A DNA stretch of 21,778 nt from a virus: positions 1 through 21,778 of IMG/VR virus record IMGVR_UViG_3300000364_000059. One strand, 5' to 3'. A model generated the notes under the pieces. The model saw only the letters and a program-made list of their open reading frames with translations. It ran no database searches and was not told where the DNA came from. Positions 1 to 6,775 of the stretch are shown here, in pieces. How positions within the stretch are numbered: position 1 is the stretch's first letter; each line of letters starts with the position of its first letter. Position numbers and translations under genes: made by a program.

Positions 1-349
1 GGGCGGTGTTGTAGATCGCCGGCTTGTCCACGATGTGCTTGGGATCCATGCCGTGCTTCTGGAGCAAGTGCAGCGTCAGCAGACCAGCAAACTCCGGCAG
101 CGTCGCGGTACCGGTCGGGTTTTCGCCCACCGGAAACGCATCGTGCGGGTAAGACGCGGTCACGTTGGCGTAAAGTACCCCATCGGCACTTTCGGAAGTT
201 TCACCATTCTCGGGCGTCTCGGTCGTCTCGGGCGTTTCCGGGGTTTCGGGGGTGGTGTCCGGTTCCGGGGTTTCGGGTTGTGGGGTACTGGTCGGGGTGG
301 CCGGTGCGGTCATCTCGAACAGTTCATCGAGTGCACTGGGCTGTGTCAT
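1..349 (-). CDS. Unrecognised protein with Thr/Pro/Glu linker, truncated by the window edge
   Basis: The reading frame is open from an ATG at 349 to the left edge, giving about 116 residues with no stop. An AAGGAG site lies about 10 nt upstream. Residues 1-13 form a short acidic segment. Residues 14-55 are a disordered linker of TPE/TPET repeats. After it a folded-looking domain begins (LYANVTASYPHDAFPVG), rich in His, Leu and Gly. The third-position GC looks higher than in the small genes to its right. I do not recognise the family, and the C-terminus is missing. It could be a virion, replication or enzyme subunit with a flexible N-terminal tether. Confidence 0.7.
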   Translation of the reverse strand, partial: MTQPSALDELFEMTAPATPTSTPQPETPEPDTTPETPETPETTETPENGETSESADGVLYANVTASYPHDAFPVGENPTGTATLPEFAGLLTLHLLQKHGMDPKHIVDKPAIYNTA

Positions 350-615
350 GATCTTGATACTCCTTGAGTTTGTGAACCTTGTAGCTCTTACACTACCTCA
401 AACGCTGAAGTTTGGCAACTTGTTCCCTGTTGAAATCAAGATCTTTATACTGGTGAGTAACATTTTTTGGTGGTCTGTTGTTAGTTGATCTTGGATGAAA
501 GGAGTTGATCTTGGAGATTGGGTTTGGGTTTGGGTTTGGGTTTGGTGCAGGGAGAATAAGGAACAAGTTGTTGATCTTGAAGTTTTGGGTGGGAGGATGG
601 AATGATCTTGAAAAT
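350..615. other. Leader region with G-quadruplex-type tract and GTTGATCTTG repeats
   Basis: This intergenic stretch lies between two leftward genes. It holds four GGG runs separated by TTT (520-540), and three or four copies of GTTGATCTTG or a close variant (484, 504, 570, 603). On the leftward transcript it would form a C-rich 5' leader of the gene starting at 349. No convincing gene was found in it, although a short Met-initiated frame of 21 codons exists on the - strand. Confidence 0.5.
520..540 (+). repeat. (GGGTTT)n tract, canonical G4 motif
   Basis: Four consecutive GGG runs with 3-nt TTT loops fit the G3N3 quadruplex pattern on the + strand. A fifth GG follows at 544-545. It resembles telomere-type hexamer repeats but is only about four units long. 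A related G-rich tract with three runs of four to five G lies at 2133-2151. Confidence 0.85.
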
Positions 616-1473
616 TTAGGATGGGGGAGTGGCGTTCGGCGGCTGAGTAATCGATGGATAGTTGGATTTGGTCCGCGACTCTTCCTCCATAGTCCACTCC
701 GCAACCATGGCCCGTTCCTGCTGAATTTGTGGATCAAACTGATTTGCGTACAGTTGGTAAAATTTCCGGCCGACTGGCGTGATCCGGGCCGCCACAGGAT
801 GCCGGCCGCGCTGCCGAACGTCCGGCTTGGGCAGGTTGACCAAATCAACAAAGCCATACTGCACCAATTTTTCAAAGGCATACCGCTCAGTTGGCCTATT
901 TCGTAAGAATGCAGTAGATAGCAACTTCTCAGTTGGGCTGTCTTCGGTGTCCTTTAGCCGAATTTCGGCGATTTGTTCGACTATTTCCGCAGATAGGGTT
1001 GGCGTCACGCCAATTGTCATACCGGCCAAATGTGCAATGATTCGGAAATATTTGATTGCCTTTGGCGATAACTTACCCTTTAGGATGAATCTATCCATTT
1101 GGTTAGTTTCAGCCAAAAAAATTGGATCTGCCGGATTTGGCAGCTTTTCCCCAGTCTGTTGCATATGCAGGGTCAGTGCCTGGTAAATCCGCTTGACATC
1201 TGCATAAACCTCTTGCCCGACTGGCATGAGTTGACCAAGATCACTGACTAAATATGCGCCGTAAGCACTTTTTCGGGTAGCAATGGTGAGGCACCGTTTG
1301 TCACTCGGGTTAGCTTCGTCCGGTAGATAGCCTAAACCAGTACGATTGATGAATCTGGCAAACTCAGCCGAATAGTCAAATTCCCGGTTTGCAATGTTGG
1401 CCATCCACCAATCCTGGGTGATTGCAGGGTGTTGAATTAGAATTTCTGCATCGCCGTTTGTCCACAAAGGCAT
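616..1473 (-). CDS. Probable winged-helix DNA-binding protein, function unknown
   Basis: A leftward gene of about 285 residues. I prefer the ATG at 1473 because GGAG sits 5 nt upstream. An in-frame ATG at 1527 would add 18 residues but has no good ribosome site. The C-terminal third (about FEKLVQYGFVDLVNLP through HPVAARITPVGRKFYQLY) reads like a winged-helix fold: a recognition helix, a wing and a closing helix ending in a hydrophobic segment. The last 25 residues are polar and Pro/Asn-rich. This fits a phage replication-initiation or regulatory protein, but I cannot name a family. The function is inferred from fold-like pattern only. Confidence 0.7.
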   Translation of the reverse strand: MPLWTNGDAEILIQHPAITQDWWMANIANREFDYSAEFARFINRTGLGYLPDEANPSDKRCLTIATRKSAYGAYLVSDLGQLMPVGQEVYADVKRIYQALTLHMQQTGEKLPNPADPIFLAETNQMDRFILKGKLSPKAIKYFRIIAHLAGMTIGVTPTLSAEIVEQIAEIRLKDTEDSPTEKLLSTAFLRNRPTERYAFEKLVQYGFVDLVNLPKPDVRQRGRHPVAARITPVGRKFYQLYANQFDPQIQQERAMVAEWTMEEESRTKSNYPSITQPPNATPPS

Positions 1474-1692
1474 CGGTTCTCCATAGATTGATCTTGGTTC
1501 ATCGATAGATGTCTCTGATGGTATCATACCGGACTTAGCAGGTCAAGCTGACATATAGGATAAATGTGTGGCAAGAGTAGTTGATCTCCAGGTTGTGACG
1601 CGGTTTTTGTCGAACCGCAATATCAATTCGCTAGGCTAATTGAGTTTTTAAAACATGAATTGATTCAATCGCGAATTATGTGTAAAAGATTT

Positions 1693-1714
1693 TTGACAAA
1701 TCGGGGTGATTTGT
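1693..1714. promoter_or_regulatory. Inverted repeat overlapping a TTGACA box
   Basis: ACAAATC (1696-1702) and GATTTGT (1708-1714) form a perfect 7-bp inverted repeat around GGGGT. TTGACA (1693-1698) overlaps the left arm. No good -10 box lies at the right distance, so an operator is more likely than a complete promoter. No gene clearly depends on it. Confidence 0.3.
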
Positions 1715-1957
1715 ACGTGAGGATCGTATTCTCTTGTTTTTTTCATAATTGGTAATAAAAAAGTAATAAATTCTTGTATGTTGAAAAATTTGCTCTTGTT
1801 ACAAAGGTATATGTGACATAGTTCATGTGTATCCATATGGATATGTTTCTATAAGTCTGTGACGTGCTGAAACAATTGTCGACCAAGTTGGTTGGAATAC
1901 TGGGCCCCCGGTTCGGGTCCGAAAAATACTAGGTTATATCATTAAAATCGAAATGTA

Positions 1958-1992
1958 CCCGTTTGTCGTACCGTATACGGGGATTTTTTTTT
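1958..1992 (+). terminator. Candidate rightward intrinsic terminator
   Basis: CCCGT (1958-1962) pairs with ACGGG (1977-1981) across a 14-nt loop, and nine T follow at 1984-1992. The stem is short and the loop long, so it is a weak candidate. No rightward gene is seen before it; if real, it would end an untranslated RNA or read-through transcript. Confidence 0.35.
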
Positions 1993-2093
1993 CAACTGAA
2001 ATGTTTGTTAAGAGATTGGTTTGGCATGATCTGGATTTTTGGTGATTGGAAATGGAATGTTTGAGTTCAGACCTGTTGATCTTGGACATGCCA

Positions 2094-2123
2094 AAAAGGG
2101 CCATCGCGATCGATGGCCCTTTT
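2094..2123. terminator. Bidirectional intrinsic terminator
   Basis: Perfect 13-bp arms AAAAGGGCCATCG and CGATGGCCCTTTT flank a CGAT loop, with A-runs on one side and T-runs on the other. It can therefore act on both strands. On the leftward transcript it would end the accessory operon after the gene at 2271-2615 and insulate the gene at 616-1473. Confidence 0.85.
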
Positions 2124-2189
2124 GGTGATTTTGGGGTTTGGGGTTTGGGGGTTAGCTGGCATATTTTGTGTTGATCTTGAGGAAGAACA

Positions 2190-2250
2190 GCCCCACCGCT
2201 GTGGAGGCAGATTCCCTAGGCCCCGTTGAAAAACGGTCTAGGATGGAAGC
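2190..2250. other. Folded intergenic segment, possible small RNA or attenuator
   Basis: CCAC-CGCT-GTGG (2193-2204) is a small hairpin. Just downstream CCTAG...CCGTT pairs with AACGG...CTAGG in a second, longer hairpin with a GAAA-type loop. It lies between the stop of the gene at 2271-2615 and the terminator at 2094-2123, so it would be the 3' end of the leftward transcript. It is not a tRNA: no T-arm or acceptor pairing is present. Confidence 0.35.
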
Positions 2251-2270
2251 TGGCGAGGTTGATTATGGGG

Positions 2271-2615
2271 TTAGGTAGCGACTCTAGGGTCTGGAAGTTG
2301 ATCAAGTCCTGGAGCCACTGAGACGGTTGTTCTCAAGATCACTTCTTCGAGGAGTTGATCAAGACAGTGGCAGTCGGTTTTGGTGTGAATTGCGATAAGA
2401 AAATGCATAATGTCCGGATTGGACACTTTGCTATGATCTAGTAAATCTAGGTCAGCTTTCACCCAATCCAACCAATGCGGTTGTTTGCACAACAGTGCGG
2501 CTTTTCGGAGAACTGCGTTCTCATGGGCATTATGCCACTTTTGGCAATACTCGCACTGAGGTCCCCAAAGTGTCGGAAACTCGATGGTTTTGAAATCAAC
2601 GTCCCTGATGTCCAT
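2271..2615 (-). CDS. Small protein with CxxC...HxxH cluster, unknown function
   Basis: 114 residues. The start at 2615 is supported by AAGAGGG about 5 nt upstream; the upstream in-frame extension runs into a repeated regulatory element and is not chosen. C21, C24, H28 and H31 (CEYCQKWHNAH) form a compact potential zinc site. A second part is rich in Leu, Asp and His (WLDWVKADLDLLDHSK). It is the last gene before the bidirectional terminator and lies directly downstream, in its own direction, of a regulatory element shared with the control region. I do not recognise the family. Confidence 0.7.
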   Translation of the reverse strand: MDIRDVDFKTIEFPTLWGPQCEYCQKWHNAHENAVLRKAALLCKQPHWLDWVKADLDLLDHSKVSNPDIMHFLIAIHTKTDCHCLDQLLEEVILRTTVSVAPGLDQLPDPRVAT

Positions 2616-2774
2616 TTTTGCCCTCTTTTTTCCTATTTTAAGTCCGATTTGTTCGGAAAGTGCAAGATAATTCAAACATGAAAAGGGGAAGCGACCCCAC
2701 AGTGGAAACTTTTTATGATCATTTTGTAGTACATTCATGTTGATCTTGCACAAACCTGACGAATCGGGCGATAT
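2616..2774. promoter_or_regulatory. Intergenic copy 1 of the duplicated TGATCATTTTGT element
   Basis: The segment 2669-2733 matches 10118-10182 over about 65 bp with one single-base gap. Shared blocks are ATTCAAACATGAAAA, GACCCCA, GGAAA and ATGATCATTTTGT. A GTTGATCTTG decamer follows at 2739. The only gene it could control on the - strand begins at 2615. Confidence 0.6.
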
Positions 2775-2987
2775 TCAAACAAAGAAGACCACTGACAGGA
2801 AATGGAACATTTGCTCCCATTCTGCTCTAAAAGCCTCAAATGCCAAGATTGGCGGAAGTCCACTCATAGTGAAGATCACCGAATGCAAGATATGCTGGAA
2901 TGCTATTTCTTTTGCGGTTTGTCCCTTACTGGGCATCTTGTTTCGGTGTCGACCAATGTGCTCATGCGTGACGATATGCTTTGCCAT
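2775..2987 (-). CDS. Small hypothetical protein
   Basis: 70 residues. The ATG at 2987 is preceded by AAAGGGGACTAGAAA, the shared start-site sequence of this arm. The N-terminus is His/Arg-rich (MAKHIVTHEHIGRHR) and the C-terminus is hydrophobic (FHFLSVVFF). It ends 40 bp before the duplicated regulatory element and starts 3 bp after the stop of the ParB-like gene, so the two are likely cotranscribed. No family is recognised. Confidence 0.6.
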   Translation of the reverse strand: MAKHIVTHEHIGRHRNKMPSKGQTAKEIAFQHILHSVIFTMSGLPPILAFEAFRAEWEQMFHFLSVVFFV

Positions 2988-2990
2988 TTT

Positions 2991-3395
2991 CTAGTCCCCT
3001 TTTCCCCAATTGTCCCAATCAATTGCGGTTTCTACCATATTCGCCAGCTTTTTGGCACCTATTCCGTCTTCTGGCTTTTCATTGAGTTCTAGGACTCTCC
3101 GGCCGTCCCAACCGGATGATTCGAAAACGTTGTCAGTTGTCGGAATTTCTTCCATTCCGAGCAAAATGGCAATCGCGAGCCGATGATGCCCATTTCCGAT
3201 TTCTTGGTAACCGTACCGAATAGGTACAGTGAAACCTTTTTCTTGAATTTCCCGAATGAGCGCTGGCACCCAAGGGTCGGAAAGCTTGTTTTTGAGCAAT
3301 TTTTTCCATTGCTCCGGCGATCCATCGAAAGTGTAGAGATCTACTGATTCTTGGGCTTCTCGGATGATTTCGGCAACCTTGGTCATCTTTGGCAT
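2991..3395 (-). CDS. ParB/sulfiredoxin-fold domain protein
   Basis: 134 residues. The start at 3395 is preceded by AAAGGGGACAAATC. The segment YQEIGNGHHRLAIAILLG (about residues 63-80) matches the ParB N-terminal domain signature, a Gly-x-His-Arg loop followed by a helix, which in that family binds or hydrolyses nucleotides (CTP in ParB, ATP in sulfiredoxin). No helix-turn-helix DNA-binding domain follows, so a classical partition role is unlikely. Phages carry many such stand-alone domains with ATPase, nuclease or unknown roles. The fold call is good; the function is open. Confidence 0.75.
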   Translation of the reverse strand: MPKMTKVAEIIREAQESVDLYTFDGSPEQWKKLLKNKLSDPWVPALIREIQEKGFTVPIRYGYQEIGNGHHRLAIAILLGMEEIPTTDNVFESSGWDGRRVLELNEKPEDGIGAKKLANMVETAIDWDNWGKGD

Positions 3396-3409
3396 GATTT
3401 GTCCCCTTT

Positions 3410-3712
3410 TTAATAAAGTTCGTAATTGGTAACGACCGACTGATGGTGAGTAGTGGTAACTGAATAATTGACCTTGGGAATAACCCAATCTTGGTCAAAT
3501 GTCCATGCTATCGGAGTTCGATAGGAAAAGATCACATAGACGTCTTTGTCTGCGAGGTCCTTTTTGAGCTTTTCCTGGTATTCTACTGGCAAATATCCGA
3601 AACTAGGAATATTCACCTCACCAATCCAACTGCCAGAAATGTTGCCATGAGTGAAATTTGTCCGATTTCTCATGTTTTTGGCAACAATGTGTCGACCACT
3701 CCGAAGAGCCAT
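3410..3712 (-). CDS. Small protein with YSYxTPIAW motif (DUF8033-like)
   Basis: 100 residues. AAGGGGACAATC precedes the ATG at 3712. The central and C-terminal part reads VIFSYRTPIAWTF...DWVIP...YSVTTTHHQS. This resembles a short phage protein family (DUF8033-like) with the same TPIA and YSVTT-x-HQ order; the family name is from memory and tentative. No enzymatic motif is visible. It sits in the tightly spaced leftward accessory operon. Confidence 0.6.
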   Translation of the reverse strand: MALRSGRHIVAKNMRNRTNFTHGNISGSWIGEVNIPSFGYLPVEYQEKLKKDLADKDVYVIFSYRTPIAWTFDQDWVIPKVNYSVTTTHHQSVVTNYELY

Positions 3713-3736
3713 GATTGTCCCCTTTTGTCCCGTTTG

Positions 3737-4057
3737 TTACTTTTTGCGGTAGATTTCCACGCTATCGAACCGATTCCAGGAAGTTTCCCACCAATTGTAC
3801 AAATATCTCCGATCTTCCGGAATGACCGGCTTGTGCAGAAATCGCCATTCCGTGCGAGCTAGCTGGTTTGACCACAGTTTCCGCTCGAATGTCGGATATG
3901 TGGAAATGGCGACAACTTCGACCGGAATGTGCTTAGTTGGGAAGGAAGTGAGGTCTTCAAGTAGAATAATGTCACCTTCCCGGACATGCCACGGTTTAAG
4001 CTCTTTTTTCTTAAGGTCTGGATTGTCCCGCTCGAAAGAATCCTGATACATGTGCAT
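3737..4057 (-). CDS. Hypothetical protein
   Basis: 106 residues. AAAGGGACAAAGCC precedes the ATG at 4057; a second ATG two codons later is also possible. It is charged at the N-terminus (ERDNPDLKKKELKPW), with a beta-rich middle (REGDIILLEDL, VEVVAISTYPTF) and a Trp-rich tail (YNWWETSWNRFD). The pattern suggests a small beta-barrel, but no family is recognised. Confidence 0.6.
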   Translation of the reverse strand: MHMYQDSFERDNPDLKKKELKPWHVREGDIILLEDLTSFPTKHIPVEVVAISTYPTFERKLWSNQLARTEWRFLHKPVIPEDRRYLYNWWETSWNRFDSVEIYRKK

Positions 4058-4135
4058 GGCTTTGTCCCTTTCTGCGTCGATTTGTGAAGCTATGGCTGGA
4101 CTTCCGCCCGACTGGGCGAAAATCCGCCATATGCC

Positions 4136-4177
4136 TTACAAGTCGAATTCGAGAAAATCGTCCTCAAACCGTGGCAT
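4136..4177 (-). CDS. Possible 13-residue acidic peptide
   Basis: An ATG at 4177 overlaps the end of the gene at 4164-4550 and reads MPRFEDDFLEFDL, then stop. AAAGGG lies 6 nt upstream of the ATG. The spacing and overlap suggest translational coupling, but so short a frame may be chance. Confidence 0.25.
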   Translation of the reverse strand: MPRFEDDFLEFDL

Positions 4178-4550
4178 AATTCACCCTTTCGGCGACATTG
4201 AGGCTGATTCCACCAGCAACATCGTAAATTGCCTGCTGGTCATGCTTTCGCGCCAAAAGAACGGCATCAACCAAATTGTCCGATTTGACTGAGACGTCCA
4301 AATACACGGTATCGTCAGCAGGATCGTGCCAACCACCCAGGAATGCGCCATTTTGGAGTAAAATGTCCAGGTTGGCCACGATGTACTGATTGAGGTCATG
4401 CTGGGTAAAGGAAAGGATGTGCGACTTTTGCTCCCGTTCCGGGTAGATTGACACCATAAATCCCGATTTTGGGGAATGTCCGGTTTTGACGTCAATGCTA
4501 AACCCGCCATCTTTGTCCCAGAGACTGTCGGTTAGCGCCTTTGTGTCCAT
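4164..4550 (-). CDS. Conserved phage hypothetical protein (GFMVS/LGGWxD/YLDVS family)
   Basis: 128 residues starting at 4550, with a weak upstream site (TATGGACAA). Ordered motifs are GGFSIDVKTG, SGFMVSIYPE, LGGWHDPADDTVYLDVS and a C-terminal LLARKHDQQAIYDVAGG. This order recurs in many small phage accessory proteins from actinobacterial and other hosts, from general familiarity with the family. Biochemical function is unknown. It lies among the leftward accessory genes. Confidence 0.65.
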   Translation of the reverse strand: MDTKALTDSLWDKDGGFSIDVKTGHSPKSGFMVSIYPEREQKSHILSFTQHDLNQYIVANLDILLQNGAFLGGWHDPADDTVYLDVSVKSDNLVDAVLLARKHDQQAIYDVAGGISLNVAERVNYATV

Positions 4551-4652
4551 TTGTCCATAGGGAAGTGGTTTTGGCCACCTTCAGACAAATTATGATTATT
4601 TGTCCGCTTTATGTCTTCAATGTCTGAAGATGACCAGAATTGCCGGAGTTTG

Positions 4653-4835
4653 CTACATTTCGTCGAAGAAAACGGTGAGTTCGGGCTTAAATCCACCCTT
4701 AGCGAACCATTCGAGCAAATTGTCCACGTTAAATTGCAATGCGAACAATTCGATGTCGAGGTCTGGCTTTGTCAGCGGTTGTCCAATTCGCTGAACTGTG
4801 AGCAGAATTTCGCGAAGAGTCTGCTTTGGGTCCAT
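4653..4835 (-). CDS. Small helical hypothetical protein
   Basis: 60 residues. GACGGGAGC lies before the ATG at 4835, and the ATG overlaps the stop of the DUF2637-like gene (TAATG), so translation is probably coupled. Composition is amphipathic: REILLTVQRI, then ELFALQF and LLEWFAKGGF. No family is recognised. Confidence 0.6.
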   Translation of the reverse strand: MDPKQTLREILLTVQRIGQPLTKPDLDIELFALQFNVDNLLEWFAKGGFKPELTVFFDEM

Positions 4836-5386
4836 TACTTTGCTCCCGTCAGAATTTTGGCATTTGTCTGAATTTTGCCATTTGTGTGAATTGTGTTATT
4901 TGATTTTGGGGTCGGCTGAGGGAGCGGAGTCCGATTTGCCGCATTTGCCCTAGATTGCCGCGTTGCCTTCGCTGTGGGGGCATTTGTCCTAGGGGTTGGC
5001 GTTTTGTGATCGATCAGTGACTTTCCGGCAAGAAGCATCGGAATATCTACTGAAAGTGGCAATAACCAGGCAAATAGTGCCGCAGTGTGATGATCTAGGG
5101 CAAGTGTGGCAATGTGGTACCAACTTGTTCCAAGCGACACAATCAAGGCCAAAACGAACCCAACCACCACATACCAGGAAAATTTCCTCATTCGCTCAAG
5201 TAGGCTACTTGAGATGAAAAGGGAAATAGCCGGCAATCCGGACAGCGACAACGCAATGGGGTCTTTCCCATATTTCAGGGCAGACAGGATGTTGGCGAGC
5301 AAACTCACCAAAAGCATCACAACGATGACAATATATGCCCAAATTCGGGCAATCCGGTCATCTCGGATTTGTGCCTTAGTAGCCAT
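4835..5386 (-). CDS. DUF2637-like four-helix membrane protein
   Basis: 183 residues from the ATG at 5386 (AAGGACGGGACA just upstream; a 35-codon upstream extension runs through a palindrome and is rejected). Four hydrophobic segments lie at about 17-36, 44-63, 70-88 and 101-122. The stretch SLGTSWYHIATLAL...AWLLPLSVDIPM matches the DUF2637 pattern, an integral membrane family of actinobacterial plasmids, integrative elements and phages, some called SpdB-like spread proteins. A basic, Pro/Thr/Asn-rich cytoplasmic tail of about 60 residues follows. The family assignment gives the main hint of an actinobacterial host. Its role in the phage is unknown. Confidence 0.7.
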   Translation of the reverse strand: MATKAQIRDDRIARIWAYIVIVVMLLVSLLANILSALKYGKDPIALSLSGLPAISLFISSSLLERMRKFSWYVVVGFVLALIVSLGTSWYHIATLALDHHTAALFAWLLPLSVDIPMLLAGKSLIDHKTPTPRTNAPTAKATRQSRANAANRTPLPQPTPKSNNTIHTNGKIQTNAKILTGAK

Positions 5387-5419
5387 TGTCCCGTCCTTTC
5401 GGTCCTTAAAGGTCCAATC

Positions 5420-5445
5420 GGTGGCATATCTGTAGATATGCCACC
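5420..5445. promoter_or_regulatory. 12-bp perfect inverted repeat in leader of DUF2637-like gene
   Basis: Arms GGTGGCATATCT and AGATATGCCACC surround two bases. Outer GGTCC (5411) and GGACT (5451) could extend it. It lies 34 bp upstream of the start at 5386. It may be an operator for a dimeric regulator or an RNA hairpin; no T-run follows on either strand, so a terminator is unlikely. Confidence 0.55.
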
Positions 5446-5689
5446 TCTTTGGACTTTCAAGCCAAAAGGTACTTATGGAATTCTCAACCAACGTGTCCGG
5501 CGAGATCCGAGCTTTCGCTACGGCCTGAAACTTCCGTGTCCCGCAAGATCTTCAGTTATCCTAACCGAGAAAGCCCCAACTTTATGCCCTCTCGGCTAAG
5601 ATAGAGTATTGTCCGTTTGTTACTCAGGAAATCGGTTGAGAGCCATTTTCCCGATGATCAAATTAGGTGCTTAGCTTCTAGCGAGGGTG

Positions 5690-5710
5690 CCGCTGATCAT
5701 GGCTCAGCGG
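5690..5710 (-). terminator. Hairpin after the gene at 5714-6169
   Basis: A 7-bp stem CCGCTGA/TCAGCGG with a 7-nt loop begins 3 bp beyond the stop codon of the leftward gene. It lacks a U-run, so it may stabilise the 3' end rather than terminate. Confidence 0.35.
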
Positions 5711-5713
5711 GGC

Positions 5714-6169
5714 CTACAACGGGTTTTGGCTAGCCAGCAGCCATTCCTTAAAAGGCCTCGAATCCTGCTCAGAAAGGTACTCTTGATACAAATGGTACAT
5801 GTCCTCCAAATCGAGCCTTTCGTCCGAATTCCAGAGAATGTCCGTTTCGCCCAGAACTGCGGTACCTATCCTATCTTTCCCAAACGTCCGGAGTTCGTCC
5901 TCAATGTCCGGATTGTCGAAGTTTGGGTTGAATGACCACTCTTGCAGCTCGATGTCCCAAATGCCCAGATCGAACACACTTGCGTAAAACTCCCGATTTG
6001 CCCGATTTGGGTAGAAAGGTGCGCCATTGGGATCATTGTCCCAAGTAACGTACAGTTTGCGGGGATGCGTCACAGATTGGAAAATCCATGGCTCATTGTC
6101 CCGAGTTGTCCGGATTTCCGCACCTTTGGAGAGAATGTGCCCGGTTTTGTCGACTGCGAGGAATCTCAT
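5714..6169 (-). CDS. Conserved phage hypothetical protein
   Basis: 151 residues. GAGAGGACAAAGGCT precedes the ATG at 6169. The N-terminal 70 residues look like a small beta-barrel (MRFLAVDKTGHILSKGAEI, PWIFQSVTHP, KLYVTWDN) ending in REFYASVFDLGI, a pattern familiar in short actinophage proteins. The C-terminal half is acidic and helical (DIEDELRTFG, LDLEDMYHLYQEYL). The two-part architecture is seen; function is unknown. It is probably the last gene of an operon, given the 327-bp gap after it. Confidence 0.65.
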   Translation of the reverse strand: MRFLAVDKTGHILSKGAEIRTTRDNEPWIFQSVTHPRKLYVTWDNDPNGAPFYPNRANREFYASVFDLGIWDIELQEWSFNPNFDNPDIEDELRTFGKDRIGTAVLGETDILWNSDERLDLEDMYHLYQEYLSEQDSRPFKEWLLASQNPL

Positions 6170-6236
6170 AGCCTTTGTCCTCTCTTGTTAGGCTAAGGGT
6201 GACTTTCGGGCAAATGTCCGAAAATCCCCTTACGCC

Positions 6237-6461
6237 CTACAAGCCCGATTTGCCAGACATCTGCATGAATCTGGCAAATGCCCGATTCCAACCATCATTG
6301 AATTTGTAGTAGTAATGTCCCCAATACCACTCTTTGTCCGAAAGATTCTTCATTCGGGCCACTACGTAGTCATTGCGCCATTTGAGCAGAACGACATAAT
6401 CTTCCCATTCGTTATCTTTGCCAGACATCAGTAGTTCTGCCCCTTTTGCGAACTGTCCCAT
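6237..6461 (-). CDS. Small aromatic-rich hypothetical protein
   Basis: 74 residues from the ATG at 6461, with AAAGGGGCAAGTC upstream. Aromatic clusters are striking: WEDYVVLLKWRNDYVVARM and EWYWGHYYYKFNDGWNRAF. This suggests a compact beta-sheet or ligand-binding surface. No family is recognised. Confidence 0.6.
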   Translation of the reverse strand: MGQFAKGAELLMSGKDNEWEDYVVLLKWRNDYVVARMKNLSDKEWYWGHYYYKFNDGWNRAFARFMQMSGKSGL

Positions 6462-6472
6462 GACTTGCCCCT

Positions 6473-6721
6473 TTACTGATAGATACGTCCGATTGCTTCG
6501 ATTGCCGCTTCTGCGGTCAGTTGTCCGTCTTTGTACGACTCGTACAAATTGTAGGCTTTGTCCGATTTCTGCCACTCTTCCCTAATTGCGGCTCTTGCGG
6601 TGTTGAGATTCACACGTGCCCTTTCCCGATAATCGTCCCGTTCTGGATTTTCGCCCCAATCCTGCATGTTGTAGCCAAATGCCTCAACAATGCCAATGAG
6701 CCGATATGCTGACATGCCCAT
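6473..6721 (-). CDS. Small helical hypothetical protein
   Basis: 82 residues. A canonical AGGAGG lies 5 nt before the ATG at 6721, unlike the GGGGACAA sites of its neighbours. The protein is nearly all helical and polar (RERARVNLNTARAAIREEWQKSDKAY, LTAEAAIEAIGRIY). No family is recognised. Its stop is 11 bp from the next gene. Confidence 0.65.
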   Translation of the reverse strand: MGMSAYRLIGIVEAFGYNMQDWGENPERDDYRERARVNLNTARAAIREEWQKSDKAYNLYESYKDGQLTAEAAIEAIGRIYQ

Positions 6722-6775
6722 GCTTCCTCCTGGTTTATTGGGTCTTATCCGCCTTTGTCGTTGATGTCCGAATTG

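Larger units (their letters stand above)
1528..2270. other. AT-rich gene-poor region with palindromes and terminators
   Basis: No convincing gene lies here; a 62-codon frame on the - strand has no ribosome site and low-complexity composition. It contains an inverted repeat overlapping a TTGACA box (1693-1714), a 14-bp palindrome TATCCATATGGATA (1830-1843), a hairpin followed by nine T (1958-1992), a strong bidirectional terminator (2094-2123), a G-rich tract (2133-2151) and a folded segment (2190-2250). An origin, attachment site or untranslated RNA could be here. None is demonstrated. Confidence 0.5.
5387..5713. other. Intergenic region with long palindrome and two further inverted repeats
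   Basis: No gene is seen. GGTGGCATATCT and AGATATGCCACC form a 12-bp perfect palindrome at 5420-5445, within the leader of the DUF2637-like gene. CCGAGA and TCTCGG pair across about 22 nt near 5565-5597. CCGCTGA/TCAGCGG (5690-5710) is a 7-bp hairpin right after the stop of the gene at 5714-6169. An operon boundary with an operator or attenuator is plausible. Confidence 0.5.

Noticed and set aside
505-1186. Rightward reading frames of about 130 codons at 505-906 and 779-1186
   Set aside because: They lie opposite the better-supported leftward gene at 616-1473, lack ribosome sites and have basic, low-complexity composition.
1648-1836. Leftward 62-codon frame in the AT-rich region
   Set aside because: No ribosome site, composition reflects AT-rich DNA, and it crosses the inverted repeat at 1693-1714.
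1895-1925. GGTTCGGGTCC resembling a tRNA T-loop, possible tRNA or attachment site
   Set aside because: No 5-bp T-stem can be formed, the loop lacks the conserved A, and no acceptor or anticodon arm is found.
2991-3395. Plasmid partition (ParB) gene as evidence for a plasmid or phage-plasmid
   Set aside because: Only the ParB-like N-terminal fold is present, with no DNA-binding domain or ParA neighbour.
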